DNA of 64,000 nt from Paraburkholderia kirstenboschensis. GTDB taxonomy: Bacteria > Pseudomonadota > Gammaproteobacteria > Burkholderiales > Burkholderiaceae. The notes beneath the pieces were generated by a model that was not told the DNA's origin, ran no database searches, and worked only from the letters and a program-made list of their open reading frames with translations. The stretch is from the NCBI RefSeq assembly GCF_904848585.1, contig NZ_CAJHCR010000017.1, positions 1 through 64,000 on the forward strand, read 5' to 3'. This document shows, piece by piece, positions 36,197 to 44,873 of the stretch; position 1 is the first letter of the stretch; each line of letters begins with the position of its first letter. Position numbers and translations under genes: made by a program.

Positions 36197-36223
36197 ATCT
36201 TCGCATCTCTGTAGGGAAGTCAA
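36197..36223 (-). promoter_or_regulatory. Minus-strand promoter P3
   Basis: TTGACT (36218-36223), 15-base spacer, GAAGAT (36197-36202) on the minus strand, in front of the 36127 gene. Confidence 0.6.
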
Positions 36224-36239
36224 GCCGCGCTTCGGGCAC

Positions 36240-36608
36240 TCAGAAAAAGCCGCCAAAAGCATCAGCGATCTGGTCGACATCGTGCGCGGAAGCCTCACTT
36301 TTCTCGTTGACCAGAAGACTCTGCGTGGCGTCGGTCGCTGACCTCTGATCAACGCGGATCGCCGGCGCAGGTTGACCGCGCACCGTCGGCTGAACGTTAG
36401 AGCGCTCGCTTCCGGCTGGCTCGATATCGCGGGCATCGATCTGATACGGCGGCGCGGACGCCACGACGCTCCCTCGAAGCGCTGCTTCGGCGAGAGATCT
36501 GAGGAGTGCCGCGCGTATCCGTGCGGAGCCGGCCTGACTGAGTCTCGCGTGCAGGAGAGGGGTGGTCACCGGGTCAATGACCAGCTTCATGTCAAACTTG
36601 TCGCTCAT
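36240..36608 (-). CDS. Small ParM partner (StbB/ParR-like, inferred)
   Basis: 122 residues from the ATG at 36608, which overlaps the stop of the ParM-like gene (ATGA). The N-terminus KFDMKLVIDPVTTPLLHARL followed by ARIRAALLRSLAEAALRG could form a ribbon-helix or helical DNA-binding unit; the C-terminal half is loose. Position and size are those of the DNA-binding adaptor in actin-type (type II) partition pairs. I do not see a diagnostic motif, so the call rests on context. Confidence 0.5.
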   Translation of the reverse strand: MSDKFDMKLVIDPVTTPLLHARLSQAGSARIRAALLRSLAEAALRGSVVASAPPYQIDARDIEPAGSERSNVQPTVRGQPAPAIRVDQRSATDATQSLLVNEKSEASAHDVDQIADAFGGFF

Positions 36609-37621
36609 GCTTTCGCGGTCGCGCGCTCGCGGGTCAGGCCAGCCTCGCCAACGATCAGGAAGCCTTTCGCATTGGCCGTGCAAGGCGAGTCGATAACTTC
36701 GAGCTTCACACGTGGGAAGGCCCTGAGGATTGCAGGCGCATACAGGGCGCCGCCGCCGCCCGACAGGATGATCGAGCGCACGTTGGTAAGCTGGCCGACG
36801 TTGTTCTGCATTTCCTTGACAACGCCAGCAATGACCGGCTGCGACTGCTCGAGATAGGGATCGAGGTCGATATCGTTACCGTAGAAGAAGAACGGCTTGC
36901 GCTCGCGCAATGCTTTGTCGATCAGTTCAATATCTTCGACCTGATCGTCCTGGTCGCGTGAGATAAGCGATGCAATGCGTTGATAAATTTGCGATGCGCC
37001 GCCCGGAATGCCGTCGCTGCGTTTGTCGTCCATGGTGAAACCGTTGGCATAGACCCAGTCGGTCGTGAAGTAGCCGACGTCGATCACAAGGTGCGCGCTG
37101 TCGCGGCCGAATTCGCTCTGGCGGTTAGCCGACGCTGCGACGAGCGAGCCGAGGGGCTGGGGTATCACCACAACCCTGTCAATCGTGATGCGACCCGGAC
37201 CGTAATCGAATGTGCCGGTAAAGCGATCACGCAGCGCCCCCGAATATTTCTTCATGTTATGAACGGGCAAGCCGAGCACAAGGCGTTCGATGTGGCTCAT
37301 GCCTGCGAAATGGATTGCGCCGAACAGCAGGGCTGCGTAGTTGTCGGACAGCACGAAATCATTGGACAGCGCGCGGCCCGTGTTGCCGTACGCGGCCGTG
37401 AGCGACACGTCAGGGCCAACTTCGTACTCAACCTGGTCGATGACGATCGTCGCGACCTTGCGCGCGGCGAGCACGCTATCGCCGTAGCCGGAAAGAGCAT
37501 GGCTGGCGGCGAGCGGTGCGAGCGAGGGAAACATGCCCGTTGCGACGGTGCCGCTCGCAGCACGATGAGCGTATTTGGTGTTGCCGTAGCCGACGTCGAT
37601 AGCGAAGACTGAGGTTTTCAA
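36605..37621 (-). CDS. Actin-like ParM/StbA protein, PRTRC protein D type
   Basis: 338 residues of the actin/Hsp70 ATPase fold: phosphate-1 loop VFAIDVGYGNTKY at 5-17, phosphate-2 loop LVIDVGYFTTDW near 175, and adenosine loop SIILSGGGGALY near 290. ParM-family filaments push plasmid copies apart. It matches what is known as PRTRC system protein D; the other PRTRC genes lie 11 kb away (48713-54603). Upstream are iterated AAAACTGTCAG-type repeats likely serving as centromere and operator. Confidence 0.85.
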   Translation of the reverse strand: MKTSVFAIDVGYGNTKYAHRAASGTVATGMFPSLAPLAASHALSGYGDSVLAARKVATIVIDQVEYEVGPDVSLTAAYGNTGRALSNDFVLSDNYAALLFGAIHFAGMSHIERLVLGLPVHNMKKYSGALRDRFTGTFDYGPGRITIDRVVVIPQPLGSLVAASANRQSEFGRDSAHLVIDVGYFTTDWVYANGFTMDDKRSDGIPGGASQIYQRIASLISRDQDDQVEDIELIDKALRERKPFFFYGNDIDLDPYLEQSQPVIAGVVKEMQNNVGQLTNVRSIILSGGGGALYAPAILRAFPRVKLEVIDSPCTANAKGFLIVGEAGLTRERATAKA

Positions 37622-37658
37622 GATGACTCCATGCGTTAAGTGATCCGCGGTCCGAAGT

Positions 37659-37800
37659 GACAGAAAACTGATAGAAAACTATCAGTTCGACCTGCTTCGG
37701 TCGCGCGGGGCCGACGAACTATCAGATATCAGACAGAAAACTGTCAGTTGGGGTGTCGCGTCGGATCTGTCGGAGAGAACTGACACTTTTCTGTCAGTTC
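37659..37800. repeat. Centromere-like repeats upstream of ParM
   Basis: Several overlapping inverted repeats built on GACAGAAAACTGTCAGTT: TGACAGAAAACTG at 37659, CTGATAGAAAACTATCAG at 37669, CTATCAGATATCAG at 37720, GACAGAAAACTGTCAGTT at 37733 and AACTGACACTTTTCTGTCAGTT (given here in two halves, AACTGACAC and TTTTCTGTCAGTT) at 37779-37800. They lie between the parM-like gene and its promoter, as parC/stbS sites do, and would bind the small partner protein. Confidence 0.65.
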
Positions 37801-37812
37801 TGCCTGGTTTCA

Positions 37813-37839
37813 GTCTAGCTAGCGCGTAGGGAAGTCAAG
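37813..37839 (-). promoter_or_regulatory. Minus-strand promoter P4 (parM-like operon)
   Basis: TTGACT (37834-37839), 15-base spacer, TAGACT (37813-37818); the transcript would run through the repeat cluster, allowing auto-repression by the partner protein. Confidence 0.65.
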
Positions 37840-37845
37840 CTAACG

Positions 37846-37898
37846 AAAGCCGACCGGTTCTGACCATCTTTCGACGTGCGACGCTTGCGCAAGCGGCC
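37846..37898 (+). promoter_or_regulatory. Element X-like copy 5 (degenerate)
   Basis: GAAAGC, then CGGTTCTGACCATCTTTCG and AAGCGGCC keep the order of the X consensus but with many changes. It lies 7 bases from the minus-strand TTGACTT box and 20 bases before the next GCGTC palindrome. Confidence 0.35.
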
Positions 37899-37918
37899 TT
37901 ATTCTTGGCGTACCTACC

Positions 37919-37936
37919 GCGTCCCTGACGCATCGA
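37919..37936 (+). promoter_or_regulatory. GCGTC/GACGC palindrome, copy 2
   Basis: GCGTCCCTGACGCATCGA, identical to the copy at 61002. No gene follows directly; the next plus-strand unit is the structured leader and the integrase gene. Confidence 0.6.
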
Positions 37937-38204
37937 AATGCGAGTGCAAGGCACACGCACGTCTGTACCCCACGCCCGCAACGGGCCAGAAGTACCCCAA
38001 TGACCGGGCCGCACAGTGATGCAGCCTTTTTCTGAAGCAAATCAAGTCCATGGTGATCCACGTTGAGGACACCCGGACACTGCGATATCCATACGATTGG
38101 CGGCGGTTTGCCGCGTTGTGACGCGTTGAGGACATGTGGAGATGCCGGACACCGGACACTTTCCACGTCTCGACAGCGTCTGAACACGCCCTTACAGCTT
38201 CGGC

Positions 38205-38743
38205 TGGGTGCGACTCACGAAGCCCGATACAACGCGGCGGAGATGAGCGACTTGGGGGCGGGGGAAGTCTTGCGGACCGGAAAGACCGGAGAACTGCGAT
38301 TCCCTGACGGAAGAGGACACGGCGTACCGCGGCCGTACAAGAACGCGTAACGGGATTGGCCCGGCAGGAGCACGAAACCGAAAAACGGTAGTGCTGGCAG
38401 GGTAGCCACGAAGCTGCATCCGCGGAGTAATCCGCACACCGCGACTGCCGGGAGGCAAAGCGCGAAACGTCGGAGATGAATTGCGCGAAGCGCCTTTCAC
38501 TCCGACAGGCAGCAGGTTGGACGGTCGGAAGGGTGTTCTTCCCACCCTTCTGGTCGATCGGATGGAATCGCTAAAGGATCGGAAGGCAGGACCCACGCGA
38601 CGGGGATACGGCGCAGCCGCCATAGGGCGAGCAACGAAGGGTGGACCCGATGGTCGGGTGACAGCGTCAGGTAGGGATGCTGCGACCATCGGACCGGATG
38701 ACGGCAAAGAGAGGCAGCGCGGCAGCGTTGCAAGGGATTTCGG
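38205..38743 (+). ncRNA. Long structured non-coding leader before the integrase gene
   Basis: About 540 bases without a supported gene but dense in hairpins: GCAC...GTGC around ACCG/CGGT near 38370, GTCGGAG/CTCCGAC (38469-38475 with 38500-38506, enclosing GCGC-GAA-GCGC), GAAGGGTG/CACCCTTC (38528-38535 with 38543-38550) and a 10-bp stem CCGATGGTCG/CGACCATCGG (38647-38656 with 38683-38692). It is purine-rich with GGAAAG/GGAGAAC turns. This looks like a folded RNA, either the 5' leader of the integrase mRNA or a separate RNA. I recognise no known class; ends are approximate. Confidence 0.5.
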
Positions 38744-39886
38744 ATGGCGGCAATTCTCAACGTAAGGGCAATCGTCAACAGCTATGGTTTTGGTCCCGAG
38801 TTCCGGGATGCGATGCTCAATCTGTTTGACGAGAATGTGGCGCGGGTGCATAGCACTACGCGAGTCAGTGGCCGGGCGTTGTCGATCAAAACGCAGGAAT
38901 ATCGCGTGGCCAAACTGTGCAAGGCCTTCAGGGAGCTACTGGACGGAGGTTTCTTTTTGCGCTCGCCATGGTCTCTCAAGCACAAACACGTAACGTTTCT
39001 GGTCAAGTCGTGGGTGGCAGCTGGACAAAGCGGCGGCACGATCGAGAACAAGCTGACGTACCTCCGCGCACTCGCTCAGTGGATGGGCAAGAGGAATCTC
39101 ATTGACTCGCTCGACGACTATGTGGACCGGCAGGCTCTCGGCCTGAAGCGTAGCTACGTGGCGACTGAGGACAAGTCATGGTCGGCACACGGTGTCGATG
39201 CGGTGGCGAAGATCGACGAGATTGCCCAGACGTGTCCGCATACGGCGGTACAGCTGAAGTTGCAGGCTGCCTTCGGATTGCGCATCGAAGAGAGTTTCAT
39301 GCTCCGACCGGCAGAGGCTGCGAGAAGCCCGAGATTATTGGCTGTGACGCGTGGCACCAAGGGTGGTAGACCGCGCGAGGTCCCCATCGAAACGAAGATT
39401 GGAATACTTGAAGAGGCCGCCGGCCTCAGTAACGGCCTGACGGGTTCGACGGTGCCTGCCGATCGGACATTAGGTCAATGGCGCGATTGGTACTACTACG
39501 TGCTCGAGAAGCACGGTATCACCAAGCGGGGGATGGGCATCACGAGCCACGGCCTTCGACATGAGTATTTACAGATGCTGTACAAGGACACAACGGGCGT
39601 GCCGGCGCCGATCAAGCGCGCAGACGCGCGCCCGGACCCAAAACTGCATGAAGAAGCGATGCGCCGGGTTGTCGAAGCGGCAGGGCACTCCCGCCTGAAC
39701 AAGTCAGGAGCGTACCTCTCTACGTTCGCCACGCAGGACCGGATGCAGAAGAAGCTTCCGACTATAGACGACGCGCAAAGCGCTCTAACGGCGGCTAGCG
39801 GAAACAAGAGCCATGCGGCTAAGGCGTTGGGTATTTCACGGCAAGCGCTCTACCGGATTCTTGGAAGTGCAGGCAGCGGAAGCTAG
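38744..39886 (+). CDS. Tyrosine recombinase with Fis-like HTH tail
   Basis: 380 residues. N-terminal SAM-like domain (about 50-130), then the catalytic domain with Arg180 (AAFGLRIEES), Lys206 (TRGTKGGRPREVP), His269-x-x-Arg272 (SHGLRHEY), His315 (GHSRLNKSGAY) and Tyr324. After it, residues 344-373 (QSALTAASGNKSHAAKALGI, SRQALYRIL) are a Fis/NtrC-type HTH. AAGGGA precedes the ATG. The fusion of a recombinase to a Fis-type HTH may let it bind its site or regulate itself. It follows the structured leader and is ended by a terminator. Confidence 0.85.
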   Translation: MAAILNVRAIVNSYGFGPEFRDAMLNLFDENVARVHSTTRVSGRALSIKTQEYRVAKLCKAFRELLDGGFFLRSPWSLKHKHVTFLVKSWVAAGQSGGTIENKLTYLRALAQWMGKRNLIDSLDDYVDRQALGLKRSYVATEDKSWSAHGVDAVAKIDEIAQTCPHTAVQLKLQAAFGLRIEESFMLRPAEAARSPRLLAVTRGTKGGRPREVPIETKIGILEEAAGLSNGLTGSTVPADRTLGQWRDWYYYVLEKHGITKRGMGITSHGLRHEYLQMLYKDTTGVPAPIKRADARPDPKLHEEAMRRVVEAAGHSRLNKSGAYLSTFATQDRMQKKLPTIDDAQSALTAASGNKSHAAKALGISRQALYRILGSAGSGS

Positions 39887-40020
39887 GATTCGGACTTTCG
39901 CGGAAATGATGCGCGATATTGTGGGTCATATGCCTCGTCGCGGTGGGCAGCCGAACCGCACAATGAAGCATCTCTCAGGTTCTGGCATCGGCCCTCGGAA
40001 ATATGCCGGAACTTTTTCGC

Positions 40021-40049
40021 AAGCCGACTCGTTTGAGTCGGCTTTTTTT
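40021..40049. terminator. Terminator after the integrase
   Basis: AAGCCGACTC/GAGTCGGCTT stem with loop GTTT and a seven-T run. Confidence 0.9.
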
Positions 40050-40121
40050 GCCCCCATTCAGCCACGGCTGCCAGCCCCAAGCCAGCGCAGCGCTACGGCG
40101 CAGGCTTGTATTTGCAGACGT

Positions 40122-40793
40122 CTACCAGCGATCGCGATCTGGCATGCCGTCGATCGCGAGGGCGATCCGGTCCTCGAACATCAGATCCGAGTGTTCCGGC
40201 GGCGTAGGGACCTTGGGGAACTGGATGTAGCGTTCTCCATCGATATCGACCCACTTTACAAGCTGCACCAACTTCCGGTAGCGGGCGGCATCGCGCAGAA
40301 CCGGTTCGATCGGCCAGCTGTCGATTGTCGATATGGAAGCGTCAACGAGTCGTTGCGCGAGCATCGCAAACAGTGGGCCACGTGTCTCCCAGTCGTCGTC
40401 GTTACGCGCCAGCATATCAATCACCATTTGCACGTCGCATGCCCCGATCTCTTTCTCGATGAGGTCTCGCAGATCGCCTTCGGTGATTTGGGGTCGGGTC
40501 AAACGGCGGTTCCAGACCGGCGCAGCCAGCGTCAACGCTTCGCGCTCATCTTGGGCATAGGGAAACCAGGGTGTAGACATGCCGCAGTCGGCGCAATAGA
40601 TGCACGCAAGCCGCTCGGTCTGTGGAGCAAATGGCGGGCGGCGAATGGTGTCGCCCACTACGGGAGGGCCGGCGTGGCGTCCAAAATGGCCGTAATCGAA
40701 ACCGGATTGCCCGATTTCAGCAACGACGCGTTGTGACTGGCCGACGGTGCCGCGCCCACCGCAGTGGTCGCAGGGATAGAGCTGTTCGTACAT
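40122..40793 (-). CDS. Lar-like zinc-finger protein
   Basis: 223 residues. The N-terminal 100 residues carry CDHCGGRG at 8-15 and CIYCADCG at about 64-71, then EALTLAAPVWNRR, the Cys4 plus AxxxWNxR pattern of the Lar (restriction alleviation) family. The rest is a helical phage-type extension. Lar proteins modulate type I restriction; here the function is inferred from the domain only. Confidence 0.65.
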   Translation of the reverse strand: MYEQLYPCDHCGGRGTVGQSQRVVAEIGQSGFDYGHFGRHAGPPVVGDTIRRPPFAPQTERLACIYCADCGMSTPWFPYAQDEREALTLAAPVWNRRLTRPQITEGDLRDLIEKEIGACDVQMVIDMLARNDDDWETRGPLFAMLAQRLVDASISTIDSWPIEPVLRDAARYRKLVQLVKWVDIDGERYIQFPKVPTPPEHSDLMFEDRIALAIDGMPDRDRW

Positions 40794-40880
40794 TTGGGGT
40801 TTGCGCGCGGTGTTTGGTTCGAATTATCGTTGGACACCGGGCGCGGGAGAAGCCGAATTTACATTTAGAAAGCAACTTGC

Positions 40881-41805
40881 TCAGTGCTCGCCCGTCATTT
40901 CAGGGAAATCGTCGTGCAAACGGCCGTCAAGGTGGCGCCCCGCAGCCTTCTTGCCGATTTTGTCCATCGTCTGACGAAAGGCGTTCGGACCCAGCGGATT
41001 CCACCCATCGTTGTAGTCAAAAAACCCGCTGGCGATCTTTTTGCCGGTCCCGGTCAATCAGATCGTTGCCCGCGCAACTATTTCCCGGCGCCCATTCGCC
41101 CCATTGTTTGAAGTGGAACGCGACCCCGGCGTCGCAGCACTGGTCGCGCAGCGATCGCGCCCATGACGGATGCATTGGGCGCGCTCCCCGTCCACTTTCT
41201 CCACCAACGAATACACCGTCGATCATCGGCGGCGCTTGAAGCTCTGTCGGACCGCCCCATGGACCGATCCAGTCGTACAGATTGACGGGGCCAAGCAATG
41301 GTTCCATCGAAAGGAAGCGGACGCTGGCAGGTGCATCGACCAGTCGGGGAATGTCCCGGTCAGCCTCCGCCTGATTGATGATTGTTGCGCCCAGCCAGAC
41401 GTTCGCGGGTGTGCCATCCGGAAACATGGCTGCCAGCATCGGCCCGGCGTTGCCGATACGCTTGGTGAGCAGTAGCCACACCAGATTCGGCGTGCATCGG
41501 ATGAGCTCCGCGAAGCGCTCCCTTTGTCCCTCAGGAGCGGCGTTATCAAACGGGTCACAGACGCTCGGGAAAACCTTCCGGCGGCGGCCAGTCTTCGCGG
41601 CGTCGGCGTTCCAGCGCAGGGGCTTTTTCCAGTGCTCGTCGCTGTAGGTCCGCCGCGGTGCGCCGGGGCCCCAATTGCTGCCGCTACGCAGCCATCGGTT
41701 CATCGACTCTGCGTAGCAATGATCGCAGCCCGGTCCGACTTTCTGGCAGCCCTCCCAGGGTGACCACGTCATATCCGTCCATTCGATTGCAGTACTCGCA
41801 CCCAT
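40881..41805 (-). pseudogene. DUF5131 (phage Gp37/Gp68) family gene with frameshift
   Basis: The protein starts MGASTAIEWTDMTWSPWEGC, KVGPGCDHCYAESM, the radical-SAM-like CxxxxGCxxCYA signature of DUF5131, and runs in frame to about 41038. There CGGCAAAAAGATC shifts the frame: the open frame stops at 41017, but the +1 frame continues with clear family sequence (GKKAAGRHLDGRLHDDFPEM) to a stop at 40881. So the C-terminal 50 residues are out of frame. It may be a real mutation, a recoding site at the A5 run, or a sequence error. Confidence 0.75.
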
Positions 41806-41826
41806 AGCAAAGGCTCCTTCAGCGAT

Positions 41827-42295
41827 TTAGACGTCGACAGCGCTGGAGGCCAGCGATCCGCACAGCCGGGCGCGCGCTTCGATAGCGTCCAGCCAGGTGC
41901 GATACGCCCCCTGCTCGAGATCGCCGACGCACGCCGGTACGATCAGATGGTCAAGCGCGAGGCCGGTCACGTTGAGGCGGTCGAGCGTCTGGCGATCGGG
42001 AACAATCCAGAAATATCAGCGCTGTACGAAATACCACCACGTCTTCGCACGTCCAAGCTCATCCCGCGTAGCGGTGAAGTCAAGCACAGACCCGATGGCG
42101 CTGAAGAAGACGCAACGCACGCCGGTCGATGAGATCGCGGCCGCGACCACCTGTCGGCCGTTTGAGAGGGACTGGGAATCGTGCGCGGCGTAACTCAGCG
42201 CCGGATACTGACCCGCCCAGTCCAGCGAACGCGCGATCGCGCGGTCCAGAAAAAAAAGTCTTGTCGTGCAAGATGCTTCCTCGAGTGGATGCCAT
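41827..42295 (-). pseudogene. Broken gene of unknown function
   Basis: Protein-like sequence starts at the ATG at 42293-42295 (MASTRGSILHDKTFF), changes frame at an eight-A/T run (42250-42257), continues LDRAIARSLDWAGQYPALSY ... WWYFVQR, meets an in-frame TGA at 42016-42018 and goes on in the same frame, YFWIVPDRQTLDRLNVTGLA, to a TAA at 41827. Two lesions in one 470-base gene. A TTGACTT-N15-CATGAT promoter sits just upstream, so it was or is expressed. Family unknown. Confidence 0.6.
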
Positions 42296-42312
42296 AAATA
42301 GGGCTTGGGGTC

Positions 42313-42339
42313 ATCATGCCGCGTACTGACGGAAGTCAA
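42313..42339 (-). promoter_or_regulatory. Minus-strand promoter P5
   Basis: TTGACT (42334-42339), 15-base spacer, CATGAT (42313-42318), about 18 bases before the ATG at 42295. Confidence 0.6.
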
Positions 42340-42383
42340 GCTAACGACCCGACCGAAGCGCGCAGCGTTGTGCGACACTGCTG

Positions 42384-43619
42384 TCAAGTGAGTAGGCTGC
42401 GTTTTCGTGATGCCGGGAGTGAGACAGCCTCCAGCGGCTCACAATCGGCGTTCCATTCGACGGCCGGGATCCGTCGCGAAAGTCTGAGTGCGCGTTTCTG
42501 ATCCTTCCTCGCTTCGTAGGACGCCAGCCCGTTCATCCCGTACACCTCGATGTGTGTCGGCACATCCGTATCACGAAGAACGAAGTCCGGAAGCATGTCG
42601 TCGTCAGGCGACAGGCGGACCGGTTTAAGAAAGTCCCGACGCTCGGCGACGAGACGGTTTGCCATCCCAACCTCATACATCGAGTCGCAGGGTACGAACG
42701 CTGACGAGCACAGCATCGCCGCCAGGTCGATCAGCTTCAGGTGGCCCTTCGCAGTCCGTTCAACGAGGAGGATCGCCACGACGCGTGCGGTGCGAACGCC
42801 AAGTGCTTTCCATGCGTGCGCGAATGTCCTTGACGCATGCTCGATGAGCGTGGCGCTGGCGTAGTATTTTCGTGCGCTCTGCCGCAGGCTCAATGCGTGT
42901 CCGAACTGAGTCGGCACGACATCGTTGATTTCCCCGATAACTAGCCCGCGATGTGTCGCGCCGTTGGCGCTGGTAGCCAGTCGCGCGACAAAGACGTCGA
43001 ACTCTGAATTGATGGCGGTCCGATCGGCCTCTTCGTAACGGCGCATGATGTGCAGAACTTTCTGGGCGTCGGACCCATTGATCAAGGCGGTACCAACCTC
43101 TGCGAGTAGCATTGCGTTGCACTGGCCCCAGTGACGCGCAGTGGCGGTGCCTGTCCACTGGTTCAGCGCAGATTCAGACCAAAGTGTCTGGAGAAACGCG
43201 AGGAGGCTGGCCGAGCGGCGGCTGGTGCGGCCGGTCGGCTGCGCAGCAGGGCCGCGGGAACCGGTAGCGGTTTCGCGCAGCGTGAGCGCCGCATCGAGCT
43301 TGACGTTGAGTCCCGTGGGCGTCGCCATGATCGCCGCCTTGCTGTCGCCGCCGCGCGCTGCACGCGGCGCATCCGGGTCCTTGTAAAACGGGCAGCTATC
43401 CCGCTTGTGGCGGTGCCCGTCCTCAGGCCAGCCTGCCAGATGTAGCAGGCTTCCATATCGCCTGATGACCAGTTGCAGCGGTGTCTGGTGACTCGCGCAC
43501 ATGCAGACGGCGTAGCCGGGCGAGACCTTCGCGCGTTCGAGCCGTTTGACGTAACGGGCCGGATTGTCCTGCACGTCGGCCAACGGGAAAGTGCCGTTAT
43601 CGAAAGAGACGAGAGACAT
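42384..43619 (-). CDS. DUF1173 family protein
   Basis: 411 residues. The N-terminal region has a CxC...H pattern (GYAVCMCASHQTPLQLVIRR, GHRHKRDSCPFYKD) characteristic of DUF1173, and the end (LPDFVLRDTDVPTHIEVYGM, SYEARKDQK) looks like a PD-(D/E)xK nuclease core (D...ExxG...K). DUF1173 proteins occur on plasmids and ICEs; function unknown. No strong ribosome site is visible; a GGCCG/CGGCC hairpin lies just upstream of the start. Confidence 0.75.
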   Translation of the reverse strand: MSLVSFDNGTFPLADVQDNPARYVKRLERAKVSPGYAVCMCASHQTPLQLVIRRYGSLLHLAGWPEDGHRHKRDSCPFYKDPDAPRAARGGDSKAAIMATPTGLNVKLDAALTLRETATGSRGPAAQPTGRTSRRSASLLAFLQTLWSESALNQWTGTATARHWGQCNAMLLAEVGTALINGSDAQKVLHIMRRYEEADRTAINSEFDVFVARLATSANGATHRGLVIGEINDVVPTQFGHALSLRQSARKYYASATLIEHASRTFAHAWKALGVRTARVVAILLVERTAKGHLKLIDLAAMLCSSAFVPCDSMYEVGMANRLVAERRDFLKPVRLSPDDDMLPDFVLRDTDVPTHIEVYGMNGLASYEARKDQKRALRLSRRIPAVEWNADCEPLEAVSLPASRKRSLLT

Positions 43620-43681
43620 GTTTTCGCACCATAGAAAATGGCCGCAAGGGCGGCCATGGCTTTGAATGGGATTGGGCTAAG

Positions 43682-44110
43682 TCAGCGGCTATAACGGTTT
43701 TCCGCGGAGGCACGCACATCTTCGGAGACCTGTTGCAGCCATCTGCTCGAGCCGTCGCGCGTGCTGCCGAATGTGAACGAATGGTGAGCTTCCTCGGTCG
43801 GCTCGTACTCGCGGCCCGTAGATCTGTCCGTCAGAAACCAGTTTCCGTTCGACAGTCGGAGCACGTGGCAGCCGGGGTAGCGCTGCTCCATCGCTGACTG
43901 TTCCCTGCATTCGCGACGCATGCGAAGCTCTTTCCGAAGCGAGTGCAGCAGCGCTAGCGCCAACAAAGTCGTTGCGGCACCCGCCATAACAGCGACCGGC
44001 ACCCACGATGACCAGTGCAGGGCAGACGCCACAGCGCTCAACGCGCGCCACGCGGCGGTCAGAAGTAGGAGACAACCGACGATCGGCACGATGACGAATT
44101 CAACGAACAT
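43682..44110 (-). CDS. Membrane protein, unknown
   Basis: 142 residues from the ATG at 44110 (GAGG upstream). Two TM helices (FVEFVIVPIVGCLLLLTAAW, VPVAVMAGAATTLLALALLHSL) precede a soluble C-terminal domain (YPGCHVLRLSNGNWFLTDRST). It follows the membrane protein at 44118 by 7 bases, so they form an operon. Confidence 0.6.
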   Translation of the reverse strand: MFVEFVIVPIVGCLLLLTAAWRALSAVASALHWSSWVPVAVMAGAATTLLALALLHSLRKELRMRRECREQSAMEQRYPGCHVLRLSNGNWFLTDRSTGREYEPTEEAHHSFTFGSTRDGSSRWLQQVSEDVRASAENRYSR

Positions 44111-44117
44111 GGACGCC

Positions 44118-44822
44118 TCACGCTGGCTGGACACGACCGACCGTGCGGGTCACAGGACTGAAGTACAGCTTGCCTTCGCTGGCGCAATTGATCTTGAGTC
44201 GAATGCGACGGTGAACAGCGCTGCGAAAGACGTTGGCAAGCCCAAGGTCAACGCCGAAGCTGAAGCTGAAGCTGGTTGCGATGACAAACATGAATACTAT
44301 CTGCGTTACAACCAGAATCTGGGTCGCAGCACGCGCGAGGTCTGCCGGCTGCAGACGGGCGATCATGGACATCGTAGTCTGGAAGGTAGCGGGGGAAATC
44401 CACGCTGAGACCACGCAGGTCCAGAAAAGCATCAGCGGCACCAATATGAGTGCGGCAAGCGTCCCGCGACCTGCGAACCCAATGATGTTCGCGAACTGGG
44501 CCGCGTAGTTTCGAGGATCACGAAGCGAGTCAAGCTTCAGCGAAATGACGTCGATCGACGCGATCGAGCCGACCTGCGCACCGTTGATATAAACATCAAG
44601 AAACGCATCGGGGTCCGTCGCGTTCAGGCTCGCGACGAGCTTACGAACCGCGTGGCGCCGCGACATCTCAGCGAAGATGCCGGCAAGGACGGCAACAACA
44701 GCGGGTTGAACGACTCCATCTGCGCTGCAGATCGGGACAAGAAATGCAAAAACCAATGCTGAAACGGTCGTGACGAATGCCGCGCTGCCAGCTGGGTTCA
44801 CAGGGTAGTTCGCGTTTGACAT
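44118..44822 (-). CDS. Membrane protein, unknown
   Basis: 234 residues with about four TM helices (two near 15-50, two near 120-180) and a short soluble segment between them. No family recognised. Its neighbours downstream are also membrane proteins; possibly surface/entry-exclusion type functions, but nothing in the sequence proves that. Confidence 0.6.
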   Translation of the reverse strand: MSNANYPVNPAGSAAFVTTVSALVFAFLVPICSADGVVQPAVVAVLAGIFAEMSRRHAVRKLVASLNATDPDAFLDVYINGAQVGSIASIDVISLKLDSLRDPRNYAAQFANIIGFAGRGTLAALILVPLMLFWTCVVSAWISPATFQTTMSMIARLQPADLARAATQILVVTQIVFMFVIATSFSFSFGVDLGLANVFRSAVHRRIRLKINCASEGKLYFSPVTRTVGRVQPA

Positions 44823-44873
44823 AGGGTATCCAGTGGTCTGTGTCTAATTGGGCTTCAGTAAAGAACCGCACGC

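Noticed and set aside
38205..38743. Group I/II intron or RNase P RNA
   Set aside because: I could not find intron-encoded protein, domain V-like hairpin, or the conserved RNase P core; kept as an unknown structured leader.
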